Source: an uncultured Clostridium sp. (GTDB lineage: Bacteria; Bacillota; Clostridia; Lachnospirales; Lachnospiraceae). Taken from it: 64,000 bases of DNA. Location of the stretch: assembly GCA_900543885.1 (NCBI GenBank), contig UQTA01000008.1, positions 1 to 64,000 on the forward strand. Direction: 5' to 3'. Shown piece by piece: positions 41,540-51,208 of the stretch. Below the pieces are notes generated by a model. It saw only the letters and a list, made by a program, of their open reading frames with translations. It was not told the DNA's origin and did not search any database. A program made the translations under genes and the position numbers. Every line of letters starts with the position of its first letter. The first letter of the stretch is position 1.

Positions 41540-43261
41540 ATGACAAAAGCAGTCTGGATGCTTCATGCAAAAAAAGCAGATTTTAACAGTCTGGCGGCAA
41601 GATTTCATATCAGCCCCATTACTGCCCGCATTATCAGAAACAGGGATATTACAGATATAAAAGAATTTGACAGATATTTGAATGGCAGTTTAAAAGATCT
41701 GTATGAGCCGCGGCTGCTTCCGGATATGGAAAAGGCGATTTCTATATTAAAGGAAAAAATCCAAAAAGGATCCCGGATCCGGATCGTGGGAGACTATGAT
41801 ATAGACGGTGTATGTTCCACCTGTATTCTTTATAAAGGATTAACCCGCGTAGGTGCAAAAGTCGATTATGTGATACCGGAACGCATTAAAGATGGTTATG
41901 GTATTAATGAACATATTATTGAAAAAGCGGCAGATGACGGTATTGATATGATCCTTACCTGTGATAATGGCATCGCGGCCATCAGCCAGATCGCAGAGGC
42001 GAAGAAACTGGGAATGACAGTAGTGGTCACAGATCACCATGATATCCAGGTAGATGAGACCTCAGAAACAGAAATAATGCCTCCGGCAGATTCCATTGTA
42101 AATCCTAAGAGAAAAGACAGCCGGTATCCTTTTAGTGAGATCTGCGGCGCTATGGTGGCTTATAAGCTGATCCAGGTGGTTTTTGAGGAATACGGTATTG
42201 ACCGTCAGGAATGGCTGGATATGCTGGAGCTGGCAGCGATCGCTACCGTTGGCGATGTAATGAAGCTTCGGGATGAGAACCGTATTGTAGTAAAGGAAGG
42301 CCTTAAAAAACTGGCAGATACAAAGATCCAGGGACTTGTAAGCCTGATGGAGAAAAACACACTGGATCCTGAACATATAAGTGCCTATCATATCGGTTTT
42401 GTGCTGGGACCATGTCTTAATGCAAGCGGTCGCTTGAAAACAGCCCAGATGGCTATGGAGCTGCTTCTGGCAGAAAATAAGGCCCAGGCAGATGCACTGG
42501 CAGATGAATTAAAGGCATTAAATGATGAACGGAAGGACATGACACAGGAAGGGACAGAGGCTGCCATCCTTCAGGTAGAAACAGAGCTTAAGGATGATAA
42601 GGTTCTGGTGATTTTTCTGCCGGATTGTCATGAGTCTCTGGCGGGCATTGTGGCCGGCAGGATCCGTGAACGGTACAATAAGCCTGTATTTGTTCTTACC
42701 AGGGCGGAAGGCTGCGCAAAAGGCTCAGGACGATCCATAGAGGCATATCACATGTTTCATGCCTTGGTGGAGGTGAAAGACCTGCTGTTAAAGTTTGGAG
42801 GTCATCCTATGGCTGCGGGATTTTCACTGGAAGAGGCGAATGTAGAAGAATTTCGCAGGCGCTTAAATGAAAATGCGGCTGCCAGACTTACTGAGGATGA
42901 TTTTATTCCAAGAGTGTGGGTCGATGTTCCTATGCCTTTTGAATATATAACAGAGAGCCTGATACAGGAATTAGAACTTCTGGAGCCTTTTGGACAGGGA
43001 AATGAAAAACCTCAGTTTGCGTTAAAATCCCTGAAAATACGAAGTGCCAGAGTATTTGGCCGCAACCGGAATGTGGTAAAATTATCCCTGATGAATGAAC
43101 GGGGATTTTCCATGGATGGGGTGGTATTTACAGAGGGAGACTTATTTTTGGAAGAAATGGGAAGCAGCCGGACTATGGATATTATTTATTATCCTGCGAT
43201 CAATGAATATAATGGGAACCGCAGCCTTCAGCTGGTAGTCAAGGACTGGAAGTTCCATTAA
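41540..43261 (+). CDS. recJ: Single-stranded-DNA-specific exonuclease RecJ
   Basis: A 573-residue 5'-3' exonuclease used in recombination and repair. DHH-family motifs: DYDIDGVCST (about 81-90), CDNGIAA (about 136-142), VTDHHD (about 158-163) and a DHHA1 region with GGHPMAAGFSLEE (about 415-427), then an OB-like C-terminus. ATG at 41540 is 8 nt from AAAGGTGG; a GTG at 41528 lies within that site. Length matches Firmicute RecJ short forms. Confidence 0.95.
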   Translation: MTKAVWMLHAKKADFNSLAARFHISPITARIIRNRDITDIKEFDRYLNGSLKDLYEPRLLPDMEKAISILKEKIQKGSRIRIVGDYDIDGVCSTCILYKGLTRVGAKVDYVIPERIKDGYGINEHIIEKAADDGIDMILTCDNGIAAISQIAEAKKLGMTVVVTDHHDIQVDETSETEIMPPADSIVNPKRKDSRYPFSEICGAMVAYKLIQVVFEEYGIDRQEWLDMLELAAIATVGDVMKLRDENRIVVKEGLKKLADTKIQGLVSLMEKNTLDPEHISAYHIGFVLGPCLNASGRLKTAQMAMELLLAENKAQADALADELKALNDERKDMTQEGTEAAILQVETELKDDKVLVIFLPDCHESLAGIVAGRIRERYNKPVFVLTRAEGCAKGSGRSIEAYHMFHALVEVKDLLLKFGGHPMAAGFSLEEANVEEFRRRLNENAAARLTEDDFIPRVWVDVPMPFEYITESLIQELELLEPFGQGNEKPQFALKSLKIRSARVFGRNRNVVKLSLMNERGFSMDGVVFTEGDLFLEEMGSSRTMDIIYYPAINEYNGNRSLQLVVKDWKFH

Positions 43262-43372
43262 TGAAGAAACAAGTCTGCGTTATCGTACGGTACTTTCAGT
43301 TCCAAAAGTGTCTACCCGTGCACAGTAACCTGAACAGTTACTATGTTTTATCATGTGTATAAAAATGAATGC

Positions 43373-43455
43373 TTGCAATTTGCATAACTATGGGGTATAA
43401 TCGCAGAAAACCCCATATCTGGTTAAATAGACTGAAAAAATACTACAGATATGGT
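43373..43455 (+). promoter_or_regulatory. glyA promoter and leader stem
   Basis: TTGCAA (43373-43378), 17 bp, TATAAT (43396-43401). The leader can form CCATATCTG (43412-43420) with CAGATATGG (43447-43455), a 9-bp perfect stem with a 26-nt loop, ending 25 nt before glyA. No glycine or folate riboswitch pattern was recognised. Nothing else is seen from 43262 to 43372. Confidence 0.7.
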
Positions 43456-43480
43456 CAAATACTGAAAGGAAGGTAGAACA

Positions 43481-44728
43481 ATGGTAAATACAGTTATGGA
43501 TTTTATTACTTCCTATGATAAGGAAGTAGGAGAAGCAATTCAGGCAGAGTGCGGCCGCCAGAGAAGAAATCTGGAGTTGATCGCCTCTGAAAATATTGTA
43601 TCAGAACCTGTAATGATGGCCATGGGAACCGTACTGACCAATAAGTACGCAGAAGGTTACCCAGGCAAGCGTTATTACGGCGGCTGCCAGTATGTAGATG
43701 TACTGGAAACCATCGCCATTGAGCGTGCTAAAAAGCTGTTTGGCTGCGATTACGCAAACGTACAGCCACACTCTGGTGCACAGGCAAATATGGCAGTATT
43801 TATCGCTATGTTAAAGCCGGGAGATACAGTTATGGGTATGAACCTGGATCATGGCGGTCATCTGACACACGGGAGCCCAGTAAACTTCTCAGGATTGTAT
43901 TTTAACATTGTTCCTTATGGTGTAGATGACGAAGGCTTTATTGATTATGATGAGCTGGAAAGAAAAGCAAAAGAAGCAAAGCCGAAGCTGATCGTAGCAG
44001 GCGCCAGCGCTTATGCAAGAACCATTGATTTTAAGCGTTTCCGTGAGATCGCTGATGAGGTAGGAGCTTATCTGATGGTAGATATGGCTCATATTGCAGG
44101 CCTTGTAGCAGCAGGAGAGCATCCAAGTCCAATCCCATATGCAGATGTAGTGACTACTACTACCCATAAAACATTAAGAGGACCAAGAGGCGGCCTGATC
44201 TTAGCTAATAAAGAGGCTGCAGAGAAGTTTAACTTCAATAAGGCGATCTTCCCAGGAACTCAGGGCGGCCCATTAGAGCATGTGATCGCTGCAAAGGCTG
44301 TATGTCTGGGCGAAGCATTAAAGCCTGAATTTAAAGAATATGCACATCAGGTTATTTTAAATGCACAGGCACTGGCAGACGCACTGCAGAAGCAGGGCTT
44401 TAAGATCCTTACAGGCGGCACAGACAACCATCTGATGCTGTTAGACCTGCGTGGTATGGATATTTCTGGTAAAGAGCTTCAAAACCGTTGTGACGAGGTA
44501 TTTATCACCTTAAATAAGAATACCGTACCAAATGATCCAAGAAGCCCATTCGTAACTTCCGGTGTTCGTATTGGTACACCTGCCGTTACTACCAGAGGCT
44601 TAAAGGAAGAGGATATGCCAAAGATTGCAGAATGCATCTGGCTGGCAGCTACTGACTTTGAGAATAAGAAAGAATACATCAAGGCAGAGGTTACTAAGCT
44701 TTGCGATAAGTATCCGCTGTACGAATAA
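43481..44728 (+). CDS. glyA: Serine hydroxymethyltransferase
   Basis: A 415-residue PLP enzyme interconverting serine and glycine with one-carbon transfer to tetrahydrofolate. Motifs: LIASENIVS (about 34-42), YPGKRYYGGCQYVD (about 61-74), HSGAQAN, and the PLP Lys in TTTHKTLRGPRGG (about 225-237). ATG follows AAGGAAGGTAGAACA. Stand-alone gene with its own promoter and terminator. Confidence 0.98.
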   Translation: MVNTVMDFITSYDKEVGEAIQAECGRQRRNLELIASENIVSEPVMMAMGTVLTNKYAEGYPGKRYYGGCQYVDVLETIAIERAKKLFGCDYANVQPHSGAQANMAVFIAMLKPGDTVMGMNLDHGGHLTHGSPVNFSGLYFNIVPYGVDDEGFIDYDELERKAKEAKPKLIVAGASAYARTIDFKRFREIADEVGAYLMVDMAHIAGLVAAGEHPSPIPYADVVTTTTHKTLRGPRGGLILANKEAAEKFNFNKAIFPGTQGGPLEHVIAAKAVCLGEALKPEFKEYAHQVILNAQALADALQKQGFKILTGGTDNHLMLLDLRGMDISGKELQNRCDEVFITLNKNTVPNDPRSPFVTSGVRIGTPAVTTRGLKEEDMPKIAECIWLAATDFENKKEYIKAEVTKLCDKYPLYE

Positions 44729-44739
44729 AAACATAAAAG

Positions 44740-44786
44740 CAAAACGAAAACCCCAGGGAGCAGCAGTCCCTGGGGTTTTCGTTTTG
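44740..44786. terminator. Bidirectional terminator between glyA and the activase gene
   Basis: AAAACGAAAACCCCAGGGA pairs with TCCCTGGGGTTTTCGTTTT around GCAGCAG. A runs on one side and T runs on the other make it work for both converging genes. Confidence 0.95.
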
Positions 44787-44827
44787 TTACTTATTTATGA
44801 ATATTTCCCAATGTTTGTCAATGGTTA

Positions 44828-47800
44828 TTAAACATTTTCCGCTTTCAGATTTTTCTGTGCGGTAGCTAACATCAGTTTAATACGGTTCAACTGGTTGACT
44901 TCACTGGCACCTGGATCATAGTCTACGGCAATGATATTGGATTCAGGATAGTTCTTTCTCAGTTCCTTGATCACGCCTTTTCCTACGATATGGTTTGGAA
45001 GACAGCCAAATGGCTGGGTACAGATGATGTTTTTAACACCACTGTGGATCAGTTCCAGCATTTCTCCGGTTAAAAACCAGCCTTCACCGGTCTGGTTGCC
45101 TAAGGATACGAAGCCTTTTGCCATTTCTGCCAGGTCGCGGATCTCAGACGGCGGTGTAAAATGTTTGCTGGCGCTCAGTTCTTTTCTTGCAGTCTTTCTG
45201 AAAAACTCTAAAAGCGCAATACCTGCATTGCAAAGCCTTGCAGTGGACTTCTTCATTCCCAGATGGTCTGCCTTGAAATTACTGTTATAGAAGCAGTAAA
45301 GAAGGAAATCCAGCAGATCAGGCATAACCGCTTCTGCACCTTCTGATTCCAGAAGCTCTACTACATGGTTATTAGCCAGAGGAGAGAATTTAACAAGGAT
45401 CTCACCTACGATACCAACTTTTGGCTTCTTAATATCAAGACGTTCCAGATTGTCGAAATCGCGGATAATACCCCGTATATTTTTACTAAATTCCATCATG
45501 GCAGGCTGTTTCTTAGAAAGGGCCTTGATGCAGATCTTCTTCCATTTTTCATGGAGAGCATCTGCACTTCCGGGAACGGCTTCATATGGTCTGGTGGCAT
45601 AGAGTACACGCATGAAAATGTCACCATATACAACGGCCTGCATAGCTTTGGTCATCATTGGCAGAGTAATGGAAAATCCTGGGTTGGTCTCCATACCGTT
45701 TGCATTAACAGAGATAACCGGAATCTGAGGCATACCGGCTTTTTCCAGTGCACGGCGGATAAATCCGATGTAGTTCGAAGCACGGCAGCCGCCGCCGGTC
45801 TGGCTCATAAAGATAGCGGTGCGGTTCAGATCATATTTGCCGGACAGCAGTGCATCCATGATCTGACCGATAACGATCAGGGACGGATAGCAGGCGTCAT
45901 TATTTACATATTGAAGACCTACATCCACTGCGTTGCGGTTATGGTTCTGCAAGATCTCTATGTTATAGCCAAAAGCACGGATGGCAGGTTCGATCAGGTC
46001 AAAATGGATCGGTGACATCTGCGGGCATAACAATGTGTAATTTTTCTTCATGTCTTTGGTAAACAGCACACGGTTGTAAGCGCTGGAAACCACTTTCCGC
46101 TCATAATGCTTCTGGTCACGGACCCGAAGTGCGGCAATAAGAGAACGGATACGGATGCGGGCAGCTCCCAGGTTGTTTACCTCATCGATTTTTAATACAG
46201 TATAGATCTTGCCGGACTTTGTTAAAATCTCTGCTACCTGATCGGTAGTAACGGCATCCAGTCCGCAGCCGAAGGAGTTTAACTGGATCAGGTCCAGATC
46301 ATCCATTGTTTTTACAAAACTTGCTGCTTCATACAGACGGGAGTGGTACATCCACTGGTCAGTAACAACAAGAGGACGTTCTACATTGCCCATATGGGAA
46401 ACAGAATCTTCGGTCAGTACTGCAAAACCATAAGATGCGATCATTTCCGGGATACCATGGTGGATCTCAGGATCTACATGATAAGGTCTGCCTGCCAGTA
46501 CGATACCACGTTTTCCGTGTTCTTTCATCCAGGCAAGGGTTTCTTCACCCTTTTTCTCCATATCCGAACGGGATGCCAGCAGTTCTTCCCAGCCGGCATG
46601 AGCTGCCATGCGGATTTCTGCTTCCGGTATCTGGAATTTTTTGGAAAATTCCCGTACCAGACCGTCTGTTAAGATCTTTTCATTTGTAAATGCCATGAAC
46701 GGGTTCATGAAATCTACATGTTCTGTTTCTAATTCCTCTACGTTGTTTTTAATGTTTTCCGCATAGGAAGTAACCATGGGGCAGTTATAATGATTTCCTG
46801 CCTGTGGGCTTTCGTTTCGCTCATAAGGGATACACGGGTAGAAGATAAACTTCACACCCTGGTGGATGAGCCATGAAATGTGACCATGTACCAGCTTTGC
46901 AGGATAACACTCTGATTCACTTGGAATCGACTCAATGCCCAGTTCGTAGATCTGTCTGGTGGACTGAGGGGAAAGTGTTACATGGTAACGGAGTTTTTTA
47001 AAGAAAACAGCCCAGAACGGGAAGTTTTCATACATATTTAAAACTCTTGGGATACCCACTACACCACGGTCTGCCTGATCCAGAGGAAGAGGTTCATAGT
47101 CAAACATGCGGTGATATTTGTAATCGAACAGGTTCGGGATCTCTTTTTTGGCTTTTGTAAGGCCAAGACCCCGTTCACAGCGGTTTCCGGAAATATAGTG
47201 GCGTCCGCTGCCAAACTGGTTGATGGTCAAAACACAGTGGTTGTTGCAGCCTTTGCACCGGGTCATAGAGGTGGTGTACTGCAGTGCAATGATCTTATCA
47301 AGAGGCAGCATGGTGGTTTCTTTTTCACCGGCCATGTGGAAACGCTCTTTTGCGATCAGCGCTGCACCAAAGGCACCCATGATACCTGCAATGTCCGGAC
47401 GGACTGCACGGCAGCCAGAGATTTTCTCAAAGCTGCGAAGAACTGCATCATTATAGAAGGTACCGCCCTGGACAACCACATGTTTTCCAAGGTCAGATGC
47501 GCTGGTGATCTTGATTACCTTAAATAAAGCATTCTTAATAACAGAATAAGCCAGACCTGCGGAAATATCAGCAACACTGGCGCCCTCTTTCTGAGCCTGC
47601 TTTACATTGGAGTTCATAAATACAGTACAGCGGGTACCAAGGTCAGTAGGATTTTGGGCAAATAAGGCCTCTTTTGCGAAATCTTTTACATTGTAATTTA
47701 AGCTTTTTGCAAAAGTTTCAATGAAAGAGCCGCAGCCTGAGGAGCATGCTTCATTTAACTGCACGCTGTCTACGGTTCCGTCTTTGATCTTAATGCATTT

Positions 47801-49087
47801 CATATCCTGTCCGCCGATGTCCAGGATACAGTCAACCTCCGGCTCAAAGAAAGCAGCAGCATAGTAGTGAGAAATGGTCTCTACTTCGCCTTCATCCAGC
47901 ATAAGCGCAGCCTTTAAAAGGGCTTCACCGTATCCTGTGGAACAGGAATAGGCAATGTGTGCTGTGTCTGGAAGCTGTTCTTTGATCTCAGTGACTGCGC
48001 GGATGGCAGTAGCCAGAGGACTTCCGTTATTATTATCATAGAAACGGTATAATAAAGTACCGTCTTCGCCTACCAGTGCCACTTTTGTGGTGGTGGAGCC
48101 GGCGTCAATACCCAGATAGCAGTTGCCCTCATAGGTGGAAAGCTCACCGGAGCGTACATGATTGTGACCGTGATCTTCAATAAAAGCATCGTATTCTGCC
48201 TGGTCCTTAAACAAAGGATCCATACGCTTTACTTCAAAATCCATCTTAATTCCGTTGGAAAGAGACTGGATCATATCGGTGATTGCTACCGGTTCCTGAC
48301 CTTCTTTTGGGTTCATGGCAGCACCTACGGCTGCAAACAGATGAGAATGATCTGGTGCAATGGTCTGTTCCGGAGTCAGATGCAATGTGCGCACAAAAGC
48401 CTTTCTTAATTCAGGGAGAAAATGTAAAGGTCCTCCTAAAAAGGCTACATTTCCACGAATAGGCTTGCCGCAGGCCAGACCGCTGATGGTCTGGTTTACC
48501 ACTGCCTGGAAGATAGAGGCAGCCAGGTCTTCTCTGGTAGCTCCATCGTTGATCAGCGGCTGGATGTCTGATTTTGCAAAAACACCGCAGCGTGCTGCAA
48601 TGGGGTAAATAGCTTTGTAATCTTTTGCATATGTATTCAGCCCAGCTGCATCTGTCTGTAAAAGGGATGCCATCTGGTCAATGAAAGAGCCGGTTCCACC
48701 TGCACAGATACCATTCATACGCTGGTCGATGCCGCCAGTAAAGTAAATGATCTTGGCATCTTCACCGCCTAACTCAATGGCTACGTCAGTCTGGGGCGCA
48801 TAGTCCTGGAGAGCAGAAGCAACTGCCACAACTTCCTGGACAAATGGAATATGTAAATGAGATGAAAGTGTAAGGCCGCCGGAACCGGTGATGACCGGAA
48901 TTACATGAATGGGGCCGGTCTGGCTGAAGGCTTTCTTTAAAAGTCCGGCCAGAGTTTCCTGAATATTGGCATAATGACGCTCATAATCGGAGAATATAAT
49001 ATGAAGATCCTGATCCAGTAATGCAACTTTGACAGTTGTTGAACCGATATCGATCCCCAAGGTGTAATAAGTTGTAGTCTGATCCAT
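44828..49087 (-). CDS. Giant 2-hydroxyacyl-CoA dehydratase activase-type protein
   Basis: A 1419-residue cytoplasmic protein. It has two tandem activase (BcrA/BadF, ASKHA-fold) domains, about 8-260 (GIDIGSTT; cluster Cys128 in CAGGTGSF and Cys167 in RCGVF) and about 322-580 (GIDAGSTT; CSSGCGSF and RCTVF). Then come RCKGCNNHCVLTINQF, a DUF2229 domain (about 660-900) and a C-terminal HgdB-like region. In HgdC-type activases a 4Fe-4S cluster is shared by two subunits; here the two halves could do this within one chain. Large fusions like this are widespread in Clostridia, but the substrate enzyme is unknown. AGGAGG lies 23 nt from the ATG, with a GGGGT/ACCCC hairpin between. Confidence 0.9.
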   Translation of the reverse strand: MDQTTTYYTLGIDIGSTTVKVALLDQDLHIIFSDYERHYANIQETLAGLLKKAFSQTGPIHVIPVITGSGGLTLSSHLHIPFVQEVVAVASALQDYAPQTDVAIELGGEDAKIIYFTGGIDQRMNGICAGGTGSFIDQMASLLQTDAAGLNTYAKDYKAIYPIAARCGVFAKSDIQPLINDGATREDLAASIFQAVVNQTISGLACGKPIRGNVAFLGGPLHFLPELRKAFVRTLHLTPEQTIAPDHSHLFAAVGAAMNPKEGQEPVAITDMIQSLSNGIKMDFEVKRMDPLFKDQAEYDAFIEDHGHNHVRSGELSTYEGNCYLGIDAGSTTTKVALVGEDGTLLYRFYDNNNGSPLATAIRAVTEIKEQLPDTAHIAYSCSTGYGEALLKAALMLDEGEVETISHYYAAAFFEPEVDCILDIGGQDMKCIKIKDGTVDSVQLNEACSSGCGSFIETFAKSLNYNVKDFAKEALFAQNPTDLGTRCTVFMNSNVKQAQKEGASVADISAGLAYSVIKNALFKVIKITSASDLGKHVVVQGGTFYNDAVLRSFEKISGCRAVRPDIAGIMGAFGAALIAKERFHMAGEKETTMLPLDKIIALQYTTSMTRCKGCNNHCVLTINQFGSGRHYISGNRCERGLGLTKAKKEIPNLFDYKYHRMFDYEPLPLDQADRGVVGIPRVLNMYENFPFWAVFFKKLRYHVTLSPQSTRQIYELGIESIPSESECYPAKLVHGHISWLIHQGVKFIFYPCIPYERNESPQAGNHYNCPMVTSYAENIKNNVEELETEHVDFMNPFMAFTNEKILTDGLVREFSKKFQIPEAEIRMAAHAGWEELLASRSDMEKKGEETLAWMKEHGKRGIVLAGRPYHVDPEIHHGIPEMIASYGFAVLTEDSVSHMGNVERPLVVTDQWMYHSRLYEAASFVKTMDDLDLIQLNSFGCGLDAVTTDQVAEILTKSGKIYTVLKIDEVNNLGAARIRIRSLIAALRVRDQKHYERKVVSSAYNRVLFTKDMKKNYTLLCPQMSPIHFDLIEPAIRAFGYNIEILQNHNRNAVDVGLQYVNNDACYPSLIVIGQIMDALLSGKYDLNRTAIFMSQTGGGCRASNYIGFIRRALEKAGMPQIPVISVNANGMETNPGFSITLPMMTKAMQAVVYGDIFMRVLYATRPYEAVPGSADALHEKWKKICIKALSKKQPAMMEFSKNIRGIIRDFDNLERLDIKKPKVGIVGEILVKFSPLANNHVVELLESEGAEAVMPDLLDFLLYCFYNSNFKADHLGMKKSTARLCNAGIALLEFFRKTARKELSASKHFTPPSEIRDLAEMAKGFVSLGNQTGEGWFLTGEMLELIHSGVKNIICTQPFGCLPNHIVGKGVIKELRKNYPESNIIAVDYDPGASEVNQLNRIKLMLATAQKNLKAENV

Positions 49088-49125
49088 AGTATATGGGGTA
49101 ATACCCCTTACCTCCTTTGTGACTT

Positions 49126-49149
49126 ATGTTCTCTTTGAATCGAGAACAT
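49126..49149. promoter_or_regulatory. Perfect inverted repeat upstream of the activase gene
   Basis: ATGTTCTC (49126-49133) and GAGAACAT (49142-49149) with an 8-bp centre. On the minus strand a TATAAA lies just upstream, so this probable operator would cover the transcription start. It does not match the SOS box. The remaining gap to corA holds a CCCCT/AGGGG stem near 49251-49279 and nothing else clear. Confidence 0.55.
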
Positions 49150-49317
49150 ATTTATAGCTTATGAAACGCAATTGTTTGTTAGAACATCATGTCTCTCAGC
49201 GCTTTTATGGGCGAAAAGCCTAAAAAAGCACATTACAGTCTAACACAAACCCCTCCGCTTGGCAATTGTAAAAGGGGGTTAAGAATTTGTGAAGAAAATG
49301 AAATAATCTGAAACGAT

Positions 49318-49346
49318 TTGACAAAAACAGAGCCAGTCACTATAAT
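49318..49346 (+). promoter_or_regulatory. corA promoter
   Basis: TTGACA (49318-49323), 17 bp, TATAAT (49341-49346): a consensus promoter 36 bp before the start codon. Confidence 0.9.
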
Positions 49347-49382
49347 GGGTAGAGTGAAAATTCAAAATGGGGGAGATTTCGC

Positions 49383-50324
49383 ATGATACGGATTTTCAAG
49401 ACAGAAGACGGTGCAATGCACGAAAAAGAGGAGATACAGCCAGGCTGCTGGATCGCCCTGACTAATCCTACCGCTTCAGAGATTTTAGAGATCGCTGACG
49501 CGTGCCAGATCGATCCGGACCATCTGAAAGCACCTCTGGATGAGGAAGAGCGCTCACGTATTGAAGCAGAAGATGAATATACACTGATATTGGTGGATAT
49601 TCCTTCTATAGAAGAAAGAAACGGGAAAGACTGGTTTGTGACCATCCCTATGGCGATCATTACCACTAAAGATGTGCTTATAACTGTCTGCCTGGAGGAA
49701 ACCCCGATCCTTACCGCTTTTATGGACGGAAGAGTCAGAGATTTCCATACATTTATGAAAACAAGGTTTATCTTACAGATTCTTTATAAAAATGCCACCC
49801 AGTATCTGCAGTACCTGCGTATTATCGATAAGAAGAGTGAAGTGATCGAAAACAAGCTCCATCAGGCTCAGAAAAATGAGGAACTGATCGAACTTTTGGA
49901 ACTTCAGAAGTCACTGGTGTATTTTACAACATCCCTTCGTTCCAACGAAGTGGTGCTTGAGAAACTGTTAAGGATCGATAAGATCAAGAAGTATCCGGAA
50001 GATACAGACCTTCTGGAAGATGTAATCGTAGAGAACAAGCAGGCCATGGAGATGACCAGTATTTACAATGGTATCTTAAGCGGCACTATGGATACCTTTG
50101 CTTCCGTTATTTCCAACAACTTAAATATTGTTATGAAATTCCTGGCAACAGTGACCATTGTTATGTCCATCCCCACAATGGTAGCAAGCTTTTACGGTAT
50201 GAACGTAAGAGCCAGCGGTATGCCTTTTGCAGAGAATCCTTACGGATTTGGCATTGTGCTTTTCTTTACTTTGATATTGACACTGATCGTTGCTTATATA
50301 TTTAATAAGAAAGATTTATTTTAA
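49383..50324 (+). CDS. corA: CorA-family magnesium transporter
   Basis: A 313-residue divalent cation channel. A large cytoplasmic N-terminal part ends in a long helix; two membrane helices close the protein (about 250-272 and 285-307) with the pore signature GMN in YGMNV between them. The periplasmic loop after GMN is RASGMPFAENPYG, differing from the MPEL of classical CorA, so the ion could be Mg, Co or another. ATG follows GGGGGAGATTTCGC. The rhomboid-like gene follows after 14 bp. Confidence 0.93.
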   Translation: MIRIFKTEDGAMHEKEEIQPGCWIALTNPTASEILEIADACQIDPDHLKAPLDEEERSRIEAEDEYTLILVDIPSIEERNGKDWFVTIPMAIITTKDVLITVCLEETPILTAFMDGRVRDFHTFMKTRFILQILYKNATQYLQYLRIIDKKSEVIENKLHQAQKNEELIELLELQKSLVYFTTSLRSNEVVLEKLLRIDKIKKYPEDTDLLEDVIVENKQAMEMTSIYNGILSGTMDTFASVISNNLNIVMKFLATVTIVMSIPTMVASFYGMNVRASGMPFAENPYGFGIVLFFTLILTLIVAYIFNKKDLF

Positions 50325-50338
50325 AAAGGAGTTTTTGA

Positions 50339-51208
50339 ATGAAAAAAATTTCCAATAACTGGAAAGGACCCAGAAGAAATTTTTTGGGCGGCAGAAGCAT
50401 CATTGACATTGTATGTGCTCTGGAAATCCTGGGAGTGGTTCTTTTTCTGGCAGCGCCACAGTTTGTGATGAATTACCTGATTTTAAATCCGGCGGCTATC
50501 CTTCATGGACAGATCTGGCGTATTGTTACATTTTTAGTGTATCCGCCAGCTATTACAGGTTCTGACGCGATCATGTTTGTGATGATGAATGCGCTGGGCA
50601 TTTATTGTATCCGGGCATTTGGAACCATTGTAGAACAGGTATGGGGAAGATTCCGCTTTAACTGTTATATTATCGGAGGCGTGTTGCTGCATTCCGTTGT
50701 TGCCATCGGTATTTACCTGGTGACCGGCATGTCAATACCGTTGTTTCCAACTTATTTAGTATATTCCTTCTTTTTTGTATTTGCCCTGATGTTTCCGGAT
50801 ATGCAGGTACTGTTTATGATGGTACTTCCATTAAAAGCAAGCTGGATCGCTGTGGCAGAGGCAGGAATTTATATTTATTCCTTTATTACAGGCGGACTGA
50901 TCGAAAAAATAGAGATCGTTTTAAGCCTGATCCTGATCGGTGCCTTCTTTGGCTGGATGACCTTTGCAGGTCCTTCCGGTTTTAAACAGAAGAAGCGTTC
51001 TCAGGAATTCCAGAAGACAACCCAGAAAATGAAGGTGGTAAAAAGAGGGCATAAATGTGCAGTCTGCGGACGTACGGATAAGGACAGTCCTGGTATGGAA
51101 TTCCGTTATTGTTCTAAATGTGAAGGCAATTATGAATATTGCATGGATCATTTGTACACACATAAACATGTCAAAAAAGAGGATGCAGATACTAGTCATA
51201 ACGACTAA
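50339..51208 (+). CDS. Rhomboid-like membrane protein with C-terminal zinc-binding domain
   Basis: A 289-residue protein with about six membrane helices (25-225) of the rhomboid type: HGQIWRIVTFLVYPP resembles the rhomboid entrance W-R segment. The catalytic GxSG serine and the paired His are not seen where expected, so it looks like an inactive rhomboid. The C-terminus (about 235-280) is a Cys/His-rich domain (CAVCGRTD...YCSKCEGNYEYCMDH...HKH), likely binding zinc. AAAAAGGAGTTTTTGA precedes the ATG and corA is 14 bp upstream, so they are probably cotranscribed. Confidence 0.78.
   Translation: MKKISNNWKGPRRNFLGGRSIIDIVCALEILGVVLFLAAPQFVMNYLILNPAAILHGQIWRIVTFLVYPPAITGSDAIMFVMMNALGIYCIRAFGTIVEQVWGRFRFNCYIIGGVLLHSVVAIGIYLVTGMSIPLFPTYLVYSFFFVFALMFPDMQVLFMMVLPLKASWIAVAEAGIYIYSFITGGLIEKIEIVLSLILIGAFFGWMTFAGPSGFKQKKRSQEFQKTTQKMKVVKRGHKCAVCGRTDKDSPGMEFRYCSKCEGNYEYCMDHLYTHKHVKKEDADTSHND

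Noticed and set aside
43405..43480. Glycine or folate riboswitch before glyA
   Set aside because: The leader after the promoter is only about 75 nt with one simple stem, too short for either aptamer.
45365..46015. 216-codon plus-strand frame inside the giant activase gene
   Set aside because: It lies wholly antisense to a strongly conserved coding region, has no family resemblance, and lacks a ribosome binding site.
49126..49149. SOS box upstream of the activase gene
   Set aside because: The half-sites are ATGTTCTC/GAGAACAT with an 8-bp centre, the reverse arrangement and wrong spacing for CGAACnnnnGTTCG.
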